Assembly: GCA_964229355.1 (NCBI GenBank)
Contig: CAXRDE010000001.1
Location: 1 to 64,000, forward strand
From: CAXRDE01 sp964229355
Lineage (GTDB): Bacteria; Cyanobacteriota; Sericytochromatia; UBA7694
Direction of reading: 5' to 3'
DNA length: 64,000 nt
The stretch's first letter is position 1. Every line of letters starts with the position of its first letter. A program made the position numbers and the translations under genes. Below, piece by piece: positions 16,534 to 25,126 of this stretch. The notes under the pieces are model-generated. The model did no database searches and was not told where the DNA came from. It was given only the letters and a program-made list of their open reading frames with translations.

Positions 16534-17415
16534 CTAAGCGAGACGGCGATACACCTGAATCTCAAAATGGGCCGGGGTGTACAAACGTTCCATGGCCTGA
16601 AAACGCGCCTGGGTTTCAGGGTCACACTTCCAATAATAGGGTGTCATGGTCAGTAGGTTAAAAATATCTGCGCCCAGGACTTCAAGGCTTAAGCACACCT
16701 CATGGGTCGCCACCGGCTCCCATTGGTTCTCGTCCAGATGGTGCTTTAAAACGGGATTGCCCTGATGGGCTTGCACCTGCGCATAGATTTCAGCCATCAG
16801 CCCCTGTAGATGGGTGGGACCTGGCCCCACCATCACCAGATGACCGCCCGGCTTGAGAACCCGCGCCGTTTCGCCCGGTGACACCGGCGAAAAGACCGAC
16901 AGCGCCAGATCAAAGGTGGCCTCAAAAAAGGGCAATTGATACACACTGGCCACTGCCCACTGCGCAGCAAGGCCAGAACGAGCAGCGAGGCCACGACGGG
17001 CGGCCAGGGTTACCGCTGTTTTTGACACGTCCACACCACTCAGGTGCAGTGCCGCTTGCCCCGGGGGTGTGGCAGCCAGCACCTGAGCGGCATAATAGCC
17101 TTCGCCACAGCCCATATCCAGAATCTGAGCGGGCTGCGCTGAAGGAGCCACCAGGCCATAAAGCACCTCGGCCACCCGTTGGGCCATGGGCGCATAATAG
17201 CCTGCATTCAAAAAGTCTTGCCGGGCCTTAACCATGTCGGGGCTATCGCCCGGTTGCTTGCTCTTTTTTTGCTGGCTCAGCAACAGGTTTAAATAACCCG
17301 CTTTGGCGGGATCAAAGCTGTGGTTTTGGGCACAGCGGTAAGGCTGCTTCGGTAAAGCAGGCGTTTGCAAAGGGTCCTGACACACCGGACAGCGATACGG
17401 AGGAAAGGGGTTCAC
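16534..17415 (-). CDS. rlmA: 23S rRNA (guanine-N1)-methyltransferase RlmA-type
   Basis: SAM-dependent methylation of a guanine in helix 35 of 23S rRNA. An N-terminal zinc finger (CPVC, then CAQNH) is followed by the family segment AGYLNLLLSQQKKSKQPGDS and then a Rossmann methyltransferase domain with LDMGCGEGYYAAQ (about 103-115) and DVSKTAV. Length (293) and order match RlmA/RrmA. The start is GTG at 17415, overlapping the DUF1456 stop by four bases (GTGA), so it is translationally coupled as the last gene of a four-gene operon. In some bacteria the homologue TlrB gives macrolide resistance; nothing here indicates that. Confidence 0.92.
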   Translation of the reverse strand: MNPFPPYRCPVCQDPLQTPALPKQPYRCAQNHSFDPAKAGYLNLLLSQQKKSKQPGDSPDMVKARQDFLNAGYYAPMAQRVAEVLYGLVAPSAQPAQILDMGCGEGYYAAQVLAATPPGQAALHLSGVDVSKTAVTLAARRGLAARSGLAAQWAVASVYQLPFFEATFDLALSVFSPVSPGETARVLKPGGHLVMVGPGPTHLQGLMAEIYAQVQAHQGNPVLKHHLDENQWEPVATHEVCLSLEVLGADIFNLLTMTPYYWKCDPETQARFQAMERLYTPAHFEIQVYRRLA

Positions 17416-17888
17416 GCGGTTTCTTCAGTGGAAGGGCGCAGCTTGAGCTGAAGGCCCTGCAAAAAATTCCGCAGCACCTGATCCTGGCACAGACGGTAAT
17501 TGCGGTGCCCGGGCTGACGGAAAAAACTGCTCAGTTCATGTTTACTCAGACGAAAATCCACCCGTTCCCAAATGGCGAGCATGTCTTCGGTTTGTAAATT
17601 GAGGGCAATTTTCAACTTGCGCAAAATCAAGTTGTGGGTCAGCTTGCGCTCTGGTGCGGGCGCTGGCCCTTCTTTTTTGCCTCGCAAATGGCTAATAAGC
17701 CCGTTCAAAAAGGTGGCCAGTTGAATATCTTTGAGCGCATCAAAGGTGGGCGACTCATCAGGCTGAAACCACTGCTTTAATTGCGTGGGTTCCACCTCAC
17801 GCTCGGCCAGGGCAAAAATGGCCAGCATATCTCCATCGCTCAGGTCAAAAATATAGCGGAGACGCTTTAAAATATCATTATTATTCAT
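17412..17888 (-). CDS. DUF1456 (YehS-type) protein
   Basis: Two homologous helical halves of about 70 residues each begin with NNDILKRLRYIFDLSD and HNLILRKLKIALNLQTEDM and include a WF/FFR motif, the duplicated signature of DUF1456. The biochemical role is unknown. A charged Pro/Lys/Glu linker joins the halves. I chose ATG 17888, because upstream residues in the frame belong to the neighbouring HTH gene region. It is third in the DUF2975-HTH-DUF1456-rlmA operon, four bases after the HTH stop. Confidence 0.85.
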   Translation of the reverse strand: MNNNDILKRLRYIFDLSDGDMLAIFALAEREVEPTQLKQWFQPDESPTFDALKDIQLATFLNGLISHLRGKKEGPAPAPERKLTHNLILRKLKIALNLQTEDMLAIWERVDFRLSKHELSSFFRQPGHRNYRLCQDQVLRNFLQGLQLKLRPSTEETA

Positions 17889-17892
17889 GAAA

Positions 17893-18108
17893 TCACTCAC
17901 TTTCTTCAGAGGGTACAAAACGCAGCAAATCACCGGGCTGACAGTCTAATACCTCACAAATTTTGGACAGGGTATTGAAACGTACGCCTTTGACCTTGCC
18001 CGATTTGAGCAAAGACAGATTTTGTTCACTAATACCCACCTCGGCCGCCAGGGTTTTGCTTTTCATTTTTCGGCGCGCCAGCATAATATCTAAGTCCACT
18101 TCAATCAC
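17893..18108 (-). CDS. small XRE/Cro-type HTH regulator (YozG-like)
   Basis: A 71-residue helix-turn-helix protein: LDIMLARRKMKSKTLAAEVG, then ISEQNLSLLKSGKVKGVRF as the turn and recognition helix, and LSKICEVLDCQPGDLLRF as the closing helices. This is the short HTH type that typically sits beside DUF2975 membrane proteins, as here, and the pair is thought to act as a membrane-linked regulator. The start codon appears to be GTG at 18108; the site has only a weak Shine-Dalgarno. It probably autoregulates the operon. Confidence 0.88.
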   Translation of the reverse strand: MIEVDLDIMLARRKMKSKTLAAEVGISEQNLSLLKSGKVKGVRFNTLSKICEVLDCQPGDLLRFVPSEESE

Positions 18109-18120
18109 AACCGGGCGCTC

Positions 18121-18666
18121 CTATACAAACTGCTGGTTTTCTTCGGCCAGACCACACCCCTCCACAAGCAACTCGCTCACCATGAGCATTAAGCCACTCA
18201 TCAACATCAATTGAAAGGTTTGACTTGAAAAACTCACGCTCAGCAAGCGTTGTCCGGGGGGATGATTCCATGATAACAGAAGGCTGGCACCGCTGACCAA
18301 AAGCGGGTGAACCAATGCCTGCAAGCACAACAAGCGCGACAGCCGCCGCAGGGCCAGACTATTGTCACCATTAAAAAATTGACGATTGCCAAATTGCTTC
18401 AGCACCGGCTTTAGCGTGTAAAGGCAGGCACACACGAGCAGTACGCCACCCCAGGAAAGCGCCCACACACTCTGCCACTGCCAGGCCTGTACCGTTTGCC
18501 ACTGCACATCAAAAGGTAGGGCGCGGGTCAACACCTTTTGCCAGACCTCAGGACGCAGCCCCAAAGAGACCCAATAAAGAGGCAACGCCCCCAGAGCCAG
18601 GGTACAAAGCCCCTGAAGCAAAGTGCTTACACCACGATAAGATAATTTCATCATTTCACTTGCCAT
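18121..18666 (-). CDS. DUF2975 membrane protein
   Basis: Four hydrophobic segments (about 12-35, 65-88, 108-130 and 145-168) in 181 residues, with FFNGDNSLALRRLSRLL between the second and third, the motif typical of DUF2975. Members sit in the inner membrane next to a short HTH regulator, as here (12 bases apart). The function is unproven. It is the first gene of its operon, read divergently from the lipoprotein gene at 18745 across a very AT-rich 78-base gap. The start may be the first ATG or the in-frame ATGs 12-15 bases later; none has a strong ribosome site. Confidence 0.8.
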   Translation of the reverse strand: MASEMMKLSYRGVSTLLQGLCTLALGALPLYWVSLGLRPEVWQKVLTRALPFDVQWQTVQAWQWQSVWALSWGGVLLVCACLYTLKPVLKQFGNRQFFNGDNSLALRRLSRLLCLQALVHPLLVSGASLLLSWNHPPGQRLLSVSFSSQTFQLMLMSGLMLMVSELLVEGCGLAEENQQFV

Positions 18667-18744
18667 TATGTATGTTTTATTTTATATTATTCATGTTTTA
18701 CATTAATATTTTAAACCAAAATCTAAACCTTGAGAAGGCCTTCG

Positions 18745-19359
18745 ATGCTAAAAATAAAGTTAAAACGCCCTTTGCTGAAATTACTGGGGACATTGAGCGT
18801 GGGGCTGCTGGCCTCAGGATGCATGAGCACCCCCATGGGATTGTTGCTCAACGATCCTTTAAACACAGATCCTGGTGTATTTCGCTTTGCGGTCACCGAA
18901 GCAACGCCCTTACCCCTAAAAGAGAAAGGGGCCACGCTGACCCTGGGCTATCAGGTGACCCGCGCCACCCCGCATCTGGGCAACGATGTAGAAGCAACTT
19001 TCACCTTTGAAATGGAACACCATCCCCGGCTTGAAGCCCCCTTAAAGACTGCGAATAATGTGACCGTTTACCGCTTGCCACCAGCAGATGTAGAGGCCTT
19101 AAAAAGCTGGCAAACCCGCATCAAACAGCATCGCAACGCAGGAGGAGAAGGCAAGGGAAGTATCAGATTGGCATTAAACCATGGCTGCCGCACGGGGGAT
19201 TTGCCCGCAGGCCCGCTCTATGTGGGTATCTACGCAAAAACCGTGGCCGAGGGAAATTTCTTTTTGCTTACCCCTCGCTTTGATTTACGCACCTTTCAAT
19301 GGAAAGAAGACGGTAAAACGCGCAGTCTGGCTGATTTACCGCCTTGCAAAGTGTCTTAA
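18745..19359 (+). CDS. hypothetical lipoprotein, 204 aa
   Basis: A basic, hydrophobic leader with lipobox LASGC (Cys at about residue 26) marks a lipoprotein. The mature part is beta-rich, with alternating residues (GATLTLGYQV, VEATFTFEMEHH), like an Ig-like or jelly-roll fold; I do not recognise a family. A Cys pair in the C-terminal half (HGCRTG and PPCKVS) could form a disulfide. ATG 18745 is chosen because GAGAAGG lies six bases upstream. Its stop overlaps the convergent cbpA-like gene by four bases. Confidence 0.6.
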   Translation: MLKIKLKRPLLKLLGTLSVGLLASGCMSTPMGLLLNDPLNTDPGVFRFAVTEATPLPLKEKGATLTLGYQVTRATPHLGNDVEATFTFEMEHHPRLEAPLKTANNVTVYRLPPADVEALKSWQTRIKQHRNAGGEGKGSIRLALNHGCRTGDLPAGPLYVGIYAKTVAEGNFFLLTPRFDLRTFQWKEDGKTRSLADLPPCKVS

Positions 19360-20261
19360 TGTATTGCCGCACCCTGCCGTAAAGCCTGCCACTCCCGTAG
19401 CAATTTCTCTTCGGCTTCGCTGAGTTGTTCGGGCAATTTGACCTGGATTTCCACATAGAGGTCACCGGCCCCACTGGCTTTATAACGGGGAAAGCCCTTG
19501 CCCTTTAAGCGCATTTTACTGCCGCTTTGGGTACCCGGTTTGATTTTTAAGCGCACGGTACCACTCAGGGTTTTTACGTCCACTTCACCCCCCAAAAGGG
19601 CGTCAAACAGGTCCACTTCGGCCTGGGTGTAGAGATTGTCTTCTTTGCGCTCAAAATCACGGTCTTTATTAACGTGAAAGGTAATGTACAAATCGCCGGG
19701 CGAGCCGCCCATGGGACTGGGTTGGCCGTGGCCCCGTAAGCGAATGGTTTGCCCGTCTTTGGTGCCCGCTTCAATGGTGACACGCAATTGCTTGCCGTTG
19801 ATATTCAGGGTCCGTTTATGGGTTTCAGCCGCATCACGCAGCTCTAAATGAACCTCAGCTTGAACGTCCTGGCCTTTGACATCGCGGGGTTGCCCGCCAC
19901 CGAAGCCACCAAAACCGCCCATGCCGCCAAACATGGATTGAAAAAAGTCAGAGAAATCACCGCCACCGCCACCGAAGCCGCCAAAACCACCACGACCGCC
20001 ACCGCCTTGCTGACGCATGCGTTCAAACTGGGCCGCGTGCTCCCAGTCTTTGCCGTAGGTATCGTATTTTTTGCGTTTTTCAGCGTCCGATAAAACCTCA
20101 TTGGCCTCGTTGATTTCTTTAAAGCGCTGGGCAGCAGACTCATTGTCCTTGTTTAAGTCGGGATGGTACTGACGGGCCAGTTTGCGATAGGCCTTGCGAA
20201 TGTCGTCCTGTGAGGCACTTTTAGAGACGCCCAGGACTTTGTAATAGTCGATATAAGCCAT
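19356..20261 (-). CDS. DnaJ-type co-chaperone without zinc finger (CbpA-like)
   Basis: Stimulates DnaK ATPase and delivers substrates. The J domain (residues 5-70) contains YHPDLNK with the essential HPD. A long Gly/Phe-rich region (about 85-130) follows, then two C-terminal substrate-binding domains (about 135-290) with GDLYITFHV and GAGDLYVEIQV. The Cys-rich zinc finger of DnaJ is missing, so this is a CbpA/DjlA-class type II Hsp40. Its ATG lies one base after the moaB stop (TAACATG), so the two are coupled, although the functions are unrelated. Confidence 0.92.
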   Translation of the reverse strand: MAYIDYYKVLGVSKSASQDDIRKAYRKLARQYHPDLNKDNESAAQRFKEINEANEVLSDAEKRKKYDTYGKDWEHAAQFERMRQQGGGGRGGFGGFGGGGGDFSDFFQSMFGGMGGFGGFGGGQPRDVKGQDVQAEVHLELRDAAETHKRTLNINGKQLRVTIEAGTKDGQTIRLRGHGQPSPMGGSPGDLYITFHVNKDRDFERKEDNLYTQAEVDLFDALLGGEVDVKTLSGTVRLKIKPGTQSGSKMRLKGKGFPRYKASGAGDLYVEIQVKLPEQLSEAEEKLLREWQALRQGAAIH

Positions 20262-20262
20262 G

Positions 20263-20784
20263 TTACACCTCTTTCAAGCGGGGCAGGAGCTCAGCAAAAT
20301 TACAAGGTCGGTGCCGCCGATCCAGCTGGTGAACCAAAATGTCATCCCAGGCATCTTTCACCGCACCAGTAGAGCCTGGCAGGGCAAACAGATAGGTGCC
20401 ATTGGCAACACCGGCACAGGCCCGTGACTGAATCGTGGAGGTTCCGATCTTGGTATAAGATAGCATGCGAAACAGCTCACCAAACCCCGGAATCTCTTTT
20501 TCCCAGACCTGTGCAAAGGCTTCGGGAGTCACATCTCGTCCGGTGACCCCGGTGCCACCTGTGGTGAGCACCACTTCAACCCCCGCATCAGCAATCCATT
20601 GCTGAAGTTGCTGCGTCAGCAGTGCAATGTCATCGGGACAGATTTTCCGATCCACCAACACGTGTCCTGCATCTTGCACACGTGCCACCAACGTGTCTCC
20701 AGAGCGATCCGTTTGCAAGGTCCGGCTATCTGACACCGTCAAGACTGCCACCCGCAAGGGTTCAAAATCCAAAGACATTTGTGA
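20263..20784 (-). CDS. moaB: molybdenum cofactor biosynthesis protein MoaB/Mog family
   Basis: Molybdopterin-binding fold of about 170 residues that adenylylates molybdopterin or acts in cofactor maturation. Family motifs are visible: VLTVSDSRT near the start, LTTGGTGVTGRDVTPEA in the middle, SRACAGVANGTYLFALPGS in the last third. I place the start at GTG 20784 because AGGAG lies six bases before it; ATG 20820 or ATG 20778 are alternatives. No other moa or mod genes are in the window. It is first in an operon with the cbpA-like gene and diverges from the TauE permease gene. Confidence 0.9.
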   Translation of the reverse strand, partial: SQMSLDFEPLRVAVLTVSDSRTLQTDRSGDTLVARVQDAGHVLVDRKICPDDIALLTQQLQQWIADAGVEVVLTTGGTGVTGRDVTPEAFAQVWEKEIPGFGELFRMLSYTKIGTSTIQSRACAGVANGTYLFALPGSTGAVKDAWDDILVHQLDRRHRPCNFAELLPRLKEV

Positions 20785-20854
20785 CACACTGAGCTCCTGT
20801 TGCTTACCGTTTTCTTTCATTTTAGCAAGAACGACAGCACACCTTAAACCTGAT

Positions 20855-21661
20855 ATGCTGATGCCTATGGAAAATCTTGTTTGGATTCTGGCCTTTGTGG
20901 GCAGTGGCCTCAGTGCGGGCGTACTGTCAGGCCTGTTTGGTGTGGGCGGCGGCACGTTAGTGGTCCCCCTGCTGCTGCTCCTCGGCATTCCCATTCACCA
21001 CGCCGTGGGCATGAGTCTGGTGTACATCGTTTTTGCCAGCGCCAGCGGCAGCGTCAAACATTACCGCCAGGACAATATTCACCTGGCCAGCGCCCTGTGG
21101 ATGTCCGCCGCTGCGTTCTTCACCAGTTTTGTGGGCGTCAAAATTGGCGTGGCCTTACCCGCCCAATGGCTCTCTTTTTTGTTCTCGGGCCTGATGCTGC
21201 TGGTACTGGGGATCTTTGCTTATCGCCTACATCTCGAAAAAAAGCAGGGCCAGCAGACCTGGGAGCCTGACTTTAAGCCGCCATTGACCGGCCTGATGAC
21301 CACCGGCCTGATTGCCGGTGTGTTTTCGAGTCTTTTTGGGGTAGGTGGGGGCTTTGTGATGGTGCCACTGCTGGTTATTTTGGCCAGGTTCAACCTTAAA
21401 AAAGCCGCAGGCACCAGCCTGGTGGCCATTTTCTTTATTGGTCTAACAGGCATTTTGCAGCACTATCTGTTTGGGGACTTAAAAGCCGCTCTGCACGATC
21501 ATCTGTGGCCCATGGTGGCCATGGCCCTGGCCGGGGTGGTGGGTGCTCCACTGGGAGCCATGCTCAATCACAAGCTACCCGCCCGCTGGTTGCATCTTGG
21601 TTTTATGGCCTTTATTCTCGCCATTACAGTGTATATGTTTTTCTATGGGCAACAGGCCTAA
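20855..21661 (+). CDS. TauE/SafE-family sulfite/organosulfonate permease
   Basis: Inner-membrane protein with about eight helices arranged as two repeats, each with the family signature GLFGVGGG (about residues 28 and 160) followed by VPLL. Family members export sulfite, sulfoacetate or similar anions; the substrate is not determinable. Three in-frame ATGs (20855, 20861, 20867) compete and none has a ribosome site. TATGCT at 20854-20859 could be a -10 placing the transcript start at the third ATG. The gene is divergent from moaB. Confidence 0.9.
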   Translation: MLMPMENLVWILAFVGSGLSAGVLSGLFGVGGGTLVVPLLLLLGIPIHHAVGMSLVYIVFASASGSVKHYRQDNIHLASALWMSAAAFFTSFVGVKIGVALPAQWLSFLFSGLMLLVLGIFAYRLHLEKKQGQQTWEPDFKPPLTGLMTTGLIAGVFSSLFGVGGGFVMVPLLVILARFNLKKAAGTSLVAIFFIGLTGILQHYLFGDLKAALHDHLWPMVAMALAGVVGAPLGAMLNHKLPARWLHLGFMAFILAITVYMFFYGQQA

Positions 21662-21698
21662 AAACACAAAAAAACACAAGAATCTGCATTTTTTAGGC

Positions 21699-21704
21699 TA
21701 CAAT
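21699..21704 (+). promoter_or_regulatory. putative -10 element seven bases before ATG
   Basis: TACAAT ends six bases before the ATG at 21711, and there is no Shine-Dalgarno between them. If it is a -10, transcription starts at or next to the first base of the start codon and the mRNA is leaderless. Confidence 0.35.
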
Positions 21705-21710
21705 AAATCC

Positions 21711-23456
21711 ATGAGCAATATTCAATCATCTTCCACCCCCCGTCCTGTCTCTGTAACGCCTGCGACCGCACCGGCAGCCCCACCCCAACCGGCGAAAGCG
21801 GCCAGCGCATCTCCCGCTACCCCGAGTGAGCCCACCGTCAATACCGAAAGTCAACTCAAACTCAACACCTCACAAGCGGCTCAGCCCGTCAGCAAAGAAT
21901 TTCGCTTTGTGTCTGAAGATCTTTTTGGCGGCTACCACAGCCAGGCCGTGCGTGATCCCAAAACGCCCCTTCAGGTGAGTGTTCAACGCACCTACACGCC
22001 ACCAGCGGGCACCTCTTTTGAAGATTTTGTGAGCAGCATGGACAGCCCCGATAAGGTGGCAGCCTTTGGACGCCCCTTTGGCAATACGCTCTACAATTAC
22101 GATCGCGCGGGCGGCGGTGAAGGTCCCGGCGGCACCCAGACACCCCGCGAAACCTTTGAAACCATGAGCGCCATTTGCCGTGATATTGGTCAGTTACAGG
22201 CCTTTGCCCTGCAAGAGAACGGGTATAACGCCCGCCAAATGGGTTATAAATCCCAGGGCGTGTTGCACGCCATTGCCACCTACGAAGGCAAAAACGGTGA
22301 GGGCTTTGGCCTGGTAGAATACGGCACCCATTATTCGCCCGAAGACATTGCCAAAGTCCTGGGCCGTCCCGCCCTGTCTCACGAAGAGGCCCTTTTGGCC
22401 GTCCGGCCTGAAGCCAAATTAATCAACCCCTATACCCGCCCTGAAGCCGATAGCGAGGGTTCGATTGAACAGCTGTACTACACCACCGGGCACCAGCTCT
22501 ACACCGAGACCTTGCGTCTAAAGCACGAAAACGGCGTGAGCTGGGACAACCAGGCCGGTGTCGCCTTAGAAGCCGCCCTGGGCGAACACTGGGGCGTTAA
22601 ACTCACCGCCGACACTGGCACCGGCCCGGATCCCACAGCCCGTAACGCCGTCAGCGCTGCCGTGGGCTACCACACGGGAGACGCCGATAACGGCATGAAA
22701 ATGTCCGTGGGTCTACAGTATCGTCCTGAAGAAGGCCATCACAGCATTGGCGGCAACACCTGGGAAAACCATGAAGCCCTGGTGGCTGGCTTCCATGCCG
22801 AAGGACAGGTTACTCCCTTCCGGGCCACCCTGGGCAGTGAGCAAGAAACCCGCACCGTCCTTTCTGGGGACATGACCGCTGCGCTGGCTTTTTCTGAGGG
22901 CGAAGGCACCGACAGCACCGGTCGCCAGGTGGACGGAAAATTTGGCATGGATTCCGGTCTTTCTTCGGGCTTAACCCACGCCCACGTGCGCCTGTCTCAG
23001 CATTTAGATGTCAAGCTCACCGAAAAATTCAGCTACCGCAGTGAAGCCTTTATTGCGCCAGATATTATGGCCATGTCCTATGGTATCGGCACCGGCGGCA
23101 GCGGCCTGTACTCCAATGTGGGGGTCAACGGCAGCCTGCATTACCAGAGCGGTGGCTTTGATGCCCACGTGGGCGCCCAGTACATGGTGGCCCAGGTCAA
23201 TAACTTAGAGGCCACGGGCGTGAGCACGGGTCTGAGCTACACCAGCAACCGCTGGAGCTTGAGCGGCGGCGTTAATGCCGTTGAAAGCCCCGAGGGTTTG
23301 CGTTTACAGAGCCAACAAAAGATCAACCTCAAAATCACCGATAAAATTGACGCCTTTGGTTATGCCAGCCAGGAAAAAATCTTTAACGATACCCACGGTA
23401 GCTTTAGCAACCCCGGTGGCCAACGCTTCGGCATCGGCATTACCGGCCGCTTCTAA
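21711..23456 (+). CDS. large hypothetical protein with disordered N-terminus and beta-barrel-like C-terminus
   Basis: Residues 1-65 are Pro/Ala/Ser/Thr-rich with no signal peptide or membrane helix. Residues about 65-240 form a mixed domain with several Gly, Tyr and Phe residues. From about residue 250 the protein is a long series of alternating beta strands separated by Gly/Asn/Asp turns (for example GVKLTADTGTG, MSVGLQYRPEE, GVSTGLSYTSN), ending GIGITGRF. This looks like an outer-membrane barrel or other large beta structure, and the final Phe fits a barrel signal. Without a signal peptide, normal Sec/BAM delivery is unexplained, so a non-Sec effector or a misread start is possible. No ribosome site lies upstream. 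Family unknown. Confidence 0.65.
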   Translation: MSNIQSSSTPRPVSVTPATAPAAPPQPAKAASASPATPSEPTVNTESQLKLNTSQAAQPVSKEFRFVSEDLFGGYHSQAVRDPKTPLQVSVQRTYTPPAGTSFEDFVSSMDSPDKVAAFGRPFGNTLYNYDRAGGGEGPGGTQTPRETFETMSAICRDIGQLQAFALQENGYNARQMGYKSQGVLHAIATYEGKNGEGFGLVEYGTHYSPEDIAKVLGRPALSHEEALLAVRPEAKLINPYTRPEADSEGSIEQLYYTTGHQLYTETLRLKHENGVSWDNQAGVALEAALGEHWGVKLTADTGTGPDPTARNAVSAAVGYHTGDADNGMKMSVGLQYRPEEGHHSIGGNTWENHEALVAGFHAEGQVTPFRATLGSEQETRTVLSGDMTAALAFSEGEGTDSTGRQVDGKFGMDSGLSSGLTHAHVRLSQHLDVKLTEKFSYRSEAFIAPDIMAMSYGIGTGGSGLYSNVGVNGSLHYQSGGFDAHVGAQYMVAQVNNLEATGVSTGLSYTSNRWSLSGGVNAVESPEGLRLQSQQKINLKITDKIDAFGYASQEKIFNDTHGSFSNPGGQRFGIGITGRF

Positions 23457-23470
23457 TACAGTAACCCGCC

Positions 23471-24592
23471 ATGTATGATGTGGTTGTCGTTGGGCTGGGT
23501 GCCATGGGCGCTTCAGCACTGGAATACCTGAGTCGCACCGGTCTAAAGGTGTTGGGCATTGAACAATTTGAAAGCCCCCATACGCGGGGATCTTCGCACG
23601 GCGAAACCCGCATTATTCGGCAGGCGTATTTTGAAGACCCCCGGTATGTGCCCCTGCTACAGCGGGCCTATGTATTGTGGCAAGATTTAGAACAGCGCGC
23701 GGGGGAGTCGCTCTTGCACCTGACTGGCGGCCTCATGCTGGGGCCCGAAGACGGCGAGCTTATTCAAGGCACCCTGAACTCTGTACGCACCCACCAGTTG
23801 CCCCACACCTATCAAGATACTGAGCACTGGCGTAAAGATTCCCTGTGGCAGGTGCCTGAAGGCTATGCCGGGGTTTACGAAAACCAGGCGGGCTATCTCT
23901 TGCCGGAGCGCTGCATTGCCAGCCAATTGCGTCTGGCCGCTACACAAGGGGCTGAAGTCTGGCAAAACACCGCTGTCCAAAGCTGGCAAAACGCAACCGA
24001 CGTAAAGCCAGTGGTCATTCACACCGATCGCGGAGAAGTCCACACCCAGAAACTGATCTTAACCACCGGTGCCTGGATGCCGTACACCTACGCCCCCGCT
24101 CGTAAAGAGCTGCAGGTCACCCGCCAAAGCCTGTTTTGGTTTGCCCCCCCTGCGGCCAGCCGTGAAGCATTGGCCGAGCTGCCCATTTTTCTGCTGGAAA
24201 TGGCCCCCACCGCTTTTTTGTACGGTTTTCCCTTACAGGGCGAGCGCTTTAAAGTGGCCCTACATCAGCCCGGTCCTGTGCTTGCACCCGATGCACTGCC
24301 CCAACAACAGGTGAGCACAGCCGAAATTGCAGAAATGGCCCACTGGCTTTCGCAGTATTTTAAGGTGCCCATGGGCCCCTGCGTCCAGACCACGGTCTGC
24401 ATGTACACCAATACCCCCGACGGTCATTTTCGCTGGTACACCGACCCCGAGCAACCCCAGATCCTCGCGCTCAGTGCCTGCTCAGGTCACGGCTTCAAAT
24501 TTGCCAGCGTGATGGGTGAGCTGTGTGGTCAATGGGCTGTTAGTGCCCGCATCCCTTACGATCTTGGGCTATTTACGGGTCAGTTGGGTTAA
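23471..24592 (+). CDS. monomeric sarcosine oxidase / N-methyltryptophan oxidase-like flavoenzyme
   Basis: FAD-dependent oxidation of an N-methyl (or secondary) amine, giving an aldehyde and H2O2. The N-terminal dinucleotide motif VVGLGAMGAS, then SSHGETRIIRQAY, are family signatures. Near residue 315, VCMYTNTPDGHF carries the Cys that binds FAD covalently in MSOX and MTOX. The C-terminal SACSGHGFKFASVMGE also matches. The 373-residue length is normal. The substrate (sarcosine, N-methyltryptophan, pipecolate or another) is open. It follows the barrel-like gene by 14 bases and its 3' end overlaps the convergent YaiI-type gene by 24 bases. Confidence 0.9.
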   Translation: MYDVVVVGLGAMGASALEYLSRTGLKVLGIEQFESPHTRGSSHGETRIIRQAYFEDPRYVPLLQRAYVLWQDLEQRAGESLLHLTGGLMLGPEDGELIQGTLNSVRTHQLPHTYQDTEHWRKDSLWQVPEGYAGVYENQAGYLLPERCIASQLRLAATQGAEVWQNTAVQSWQNATDVKPVVIHTDRGEVHTQKLILTTGAWMPYTYAPARKELQVTRQSLFWFAPPAASREALAELPIFLLEMAPTAFLYGFPLQGERFKVALHQPGPVLAPDALPQQQVSTAEIAEMAHWLSQYFKVPMGPCVQTTVCMYTNTPDGHFRWYTDPEQPQILALSACSGHGFKFASVMGELCGQWAVSARIPYDLGLFTGQLG

Positions 24593-25021
24593 AAGGCGAT
24601 CCAGTTGATTGGCAAATTGCTGGCGATCCTTTGCCTTAAAAGGTGGGGGGCCGCCCGTTTCCACCCCGGTATCCCGAATAGCAGCCATCATATCGCGCAA
24701 TTGTAAACGGTCACTGATATTCTTTTCGGTATACAAGGTGCCACGGGGATCAAGGGCCCAGGCTCCTTTGGCCACCACCTGTGCCGCCAGGGGAATATCT
24801 GCGGTCACCACCACATCTCCCGCCTGAATGCGTTCTACAATTTCACTGTCGGCCACATCAAAGCCATCGGCCACCACCAAAAAATCAATCCAGGCGCTTT
24901 GGGGAATGGCAAAGGCCTGATTGGCTACCACCGTTAAGGGCAATTCTCGGCGCTGGGCGGCACGGTACAAAATCTCTTTAATGACCACCGGGCAAGCGTC
25001 ACCGTCCATCCACACATGCAT
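24569..25021 (-). CDS. YaiI/YqxD (UPF0178) family protein
   Basis: A 150-residue PIN-like/NYN-related protein of the UPF0178 family. It opens with WMDGDACPVVIKEI (Asp-Gly-Asp-Ala-Cys-Pro is diagnostic) and has GDVVVTADIPLA in the middle and GGPPPF near the end. The fold suggests a nuclease-like site with Asp residues, but the function is not established. ATG 25021 follows AGGAG with a good spacing. It is divergent from argB across 105 bases and convergent with the oxidase gene. Confidence 0.9.
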   Translation of the reverse strand: MHVWMDGDACPVVIKEILYRAAQRRELPLTVVANQAFAIPQSAWIDFLVVADGFDVADSEIVERIQAGDVVVTADIPLAAQVVAKGAWALDPRGTLYTEKNISDRLQLRDMMAAIRDTGVETGGPPPFKAKDRQQFANQLDRLLTQLTRK

Positions 25022-25126
25022 GATTTTTTGCTCCTGTATTTTTCTAAGTTGTACCACACCTTCAACAAAGCTTGAACAACTGCTATATTTATAATAGGTA
25101 TTAACAATTAAAAATAGAATAAAACT

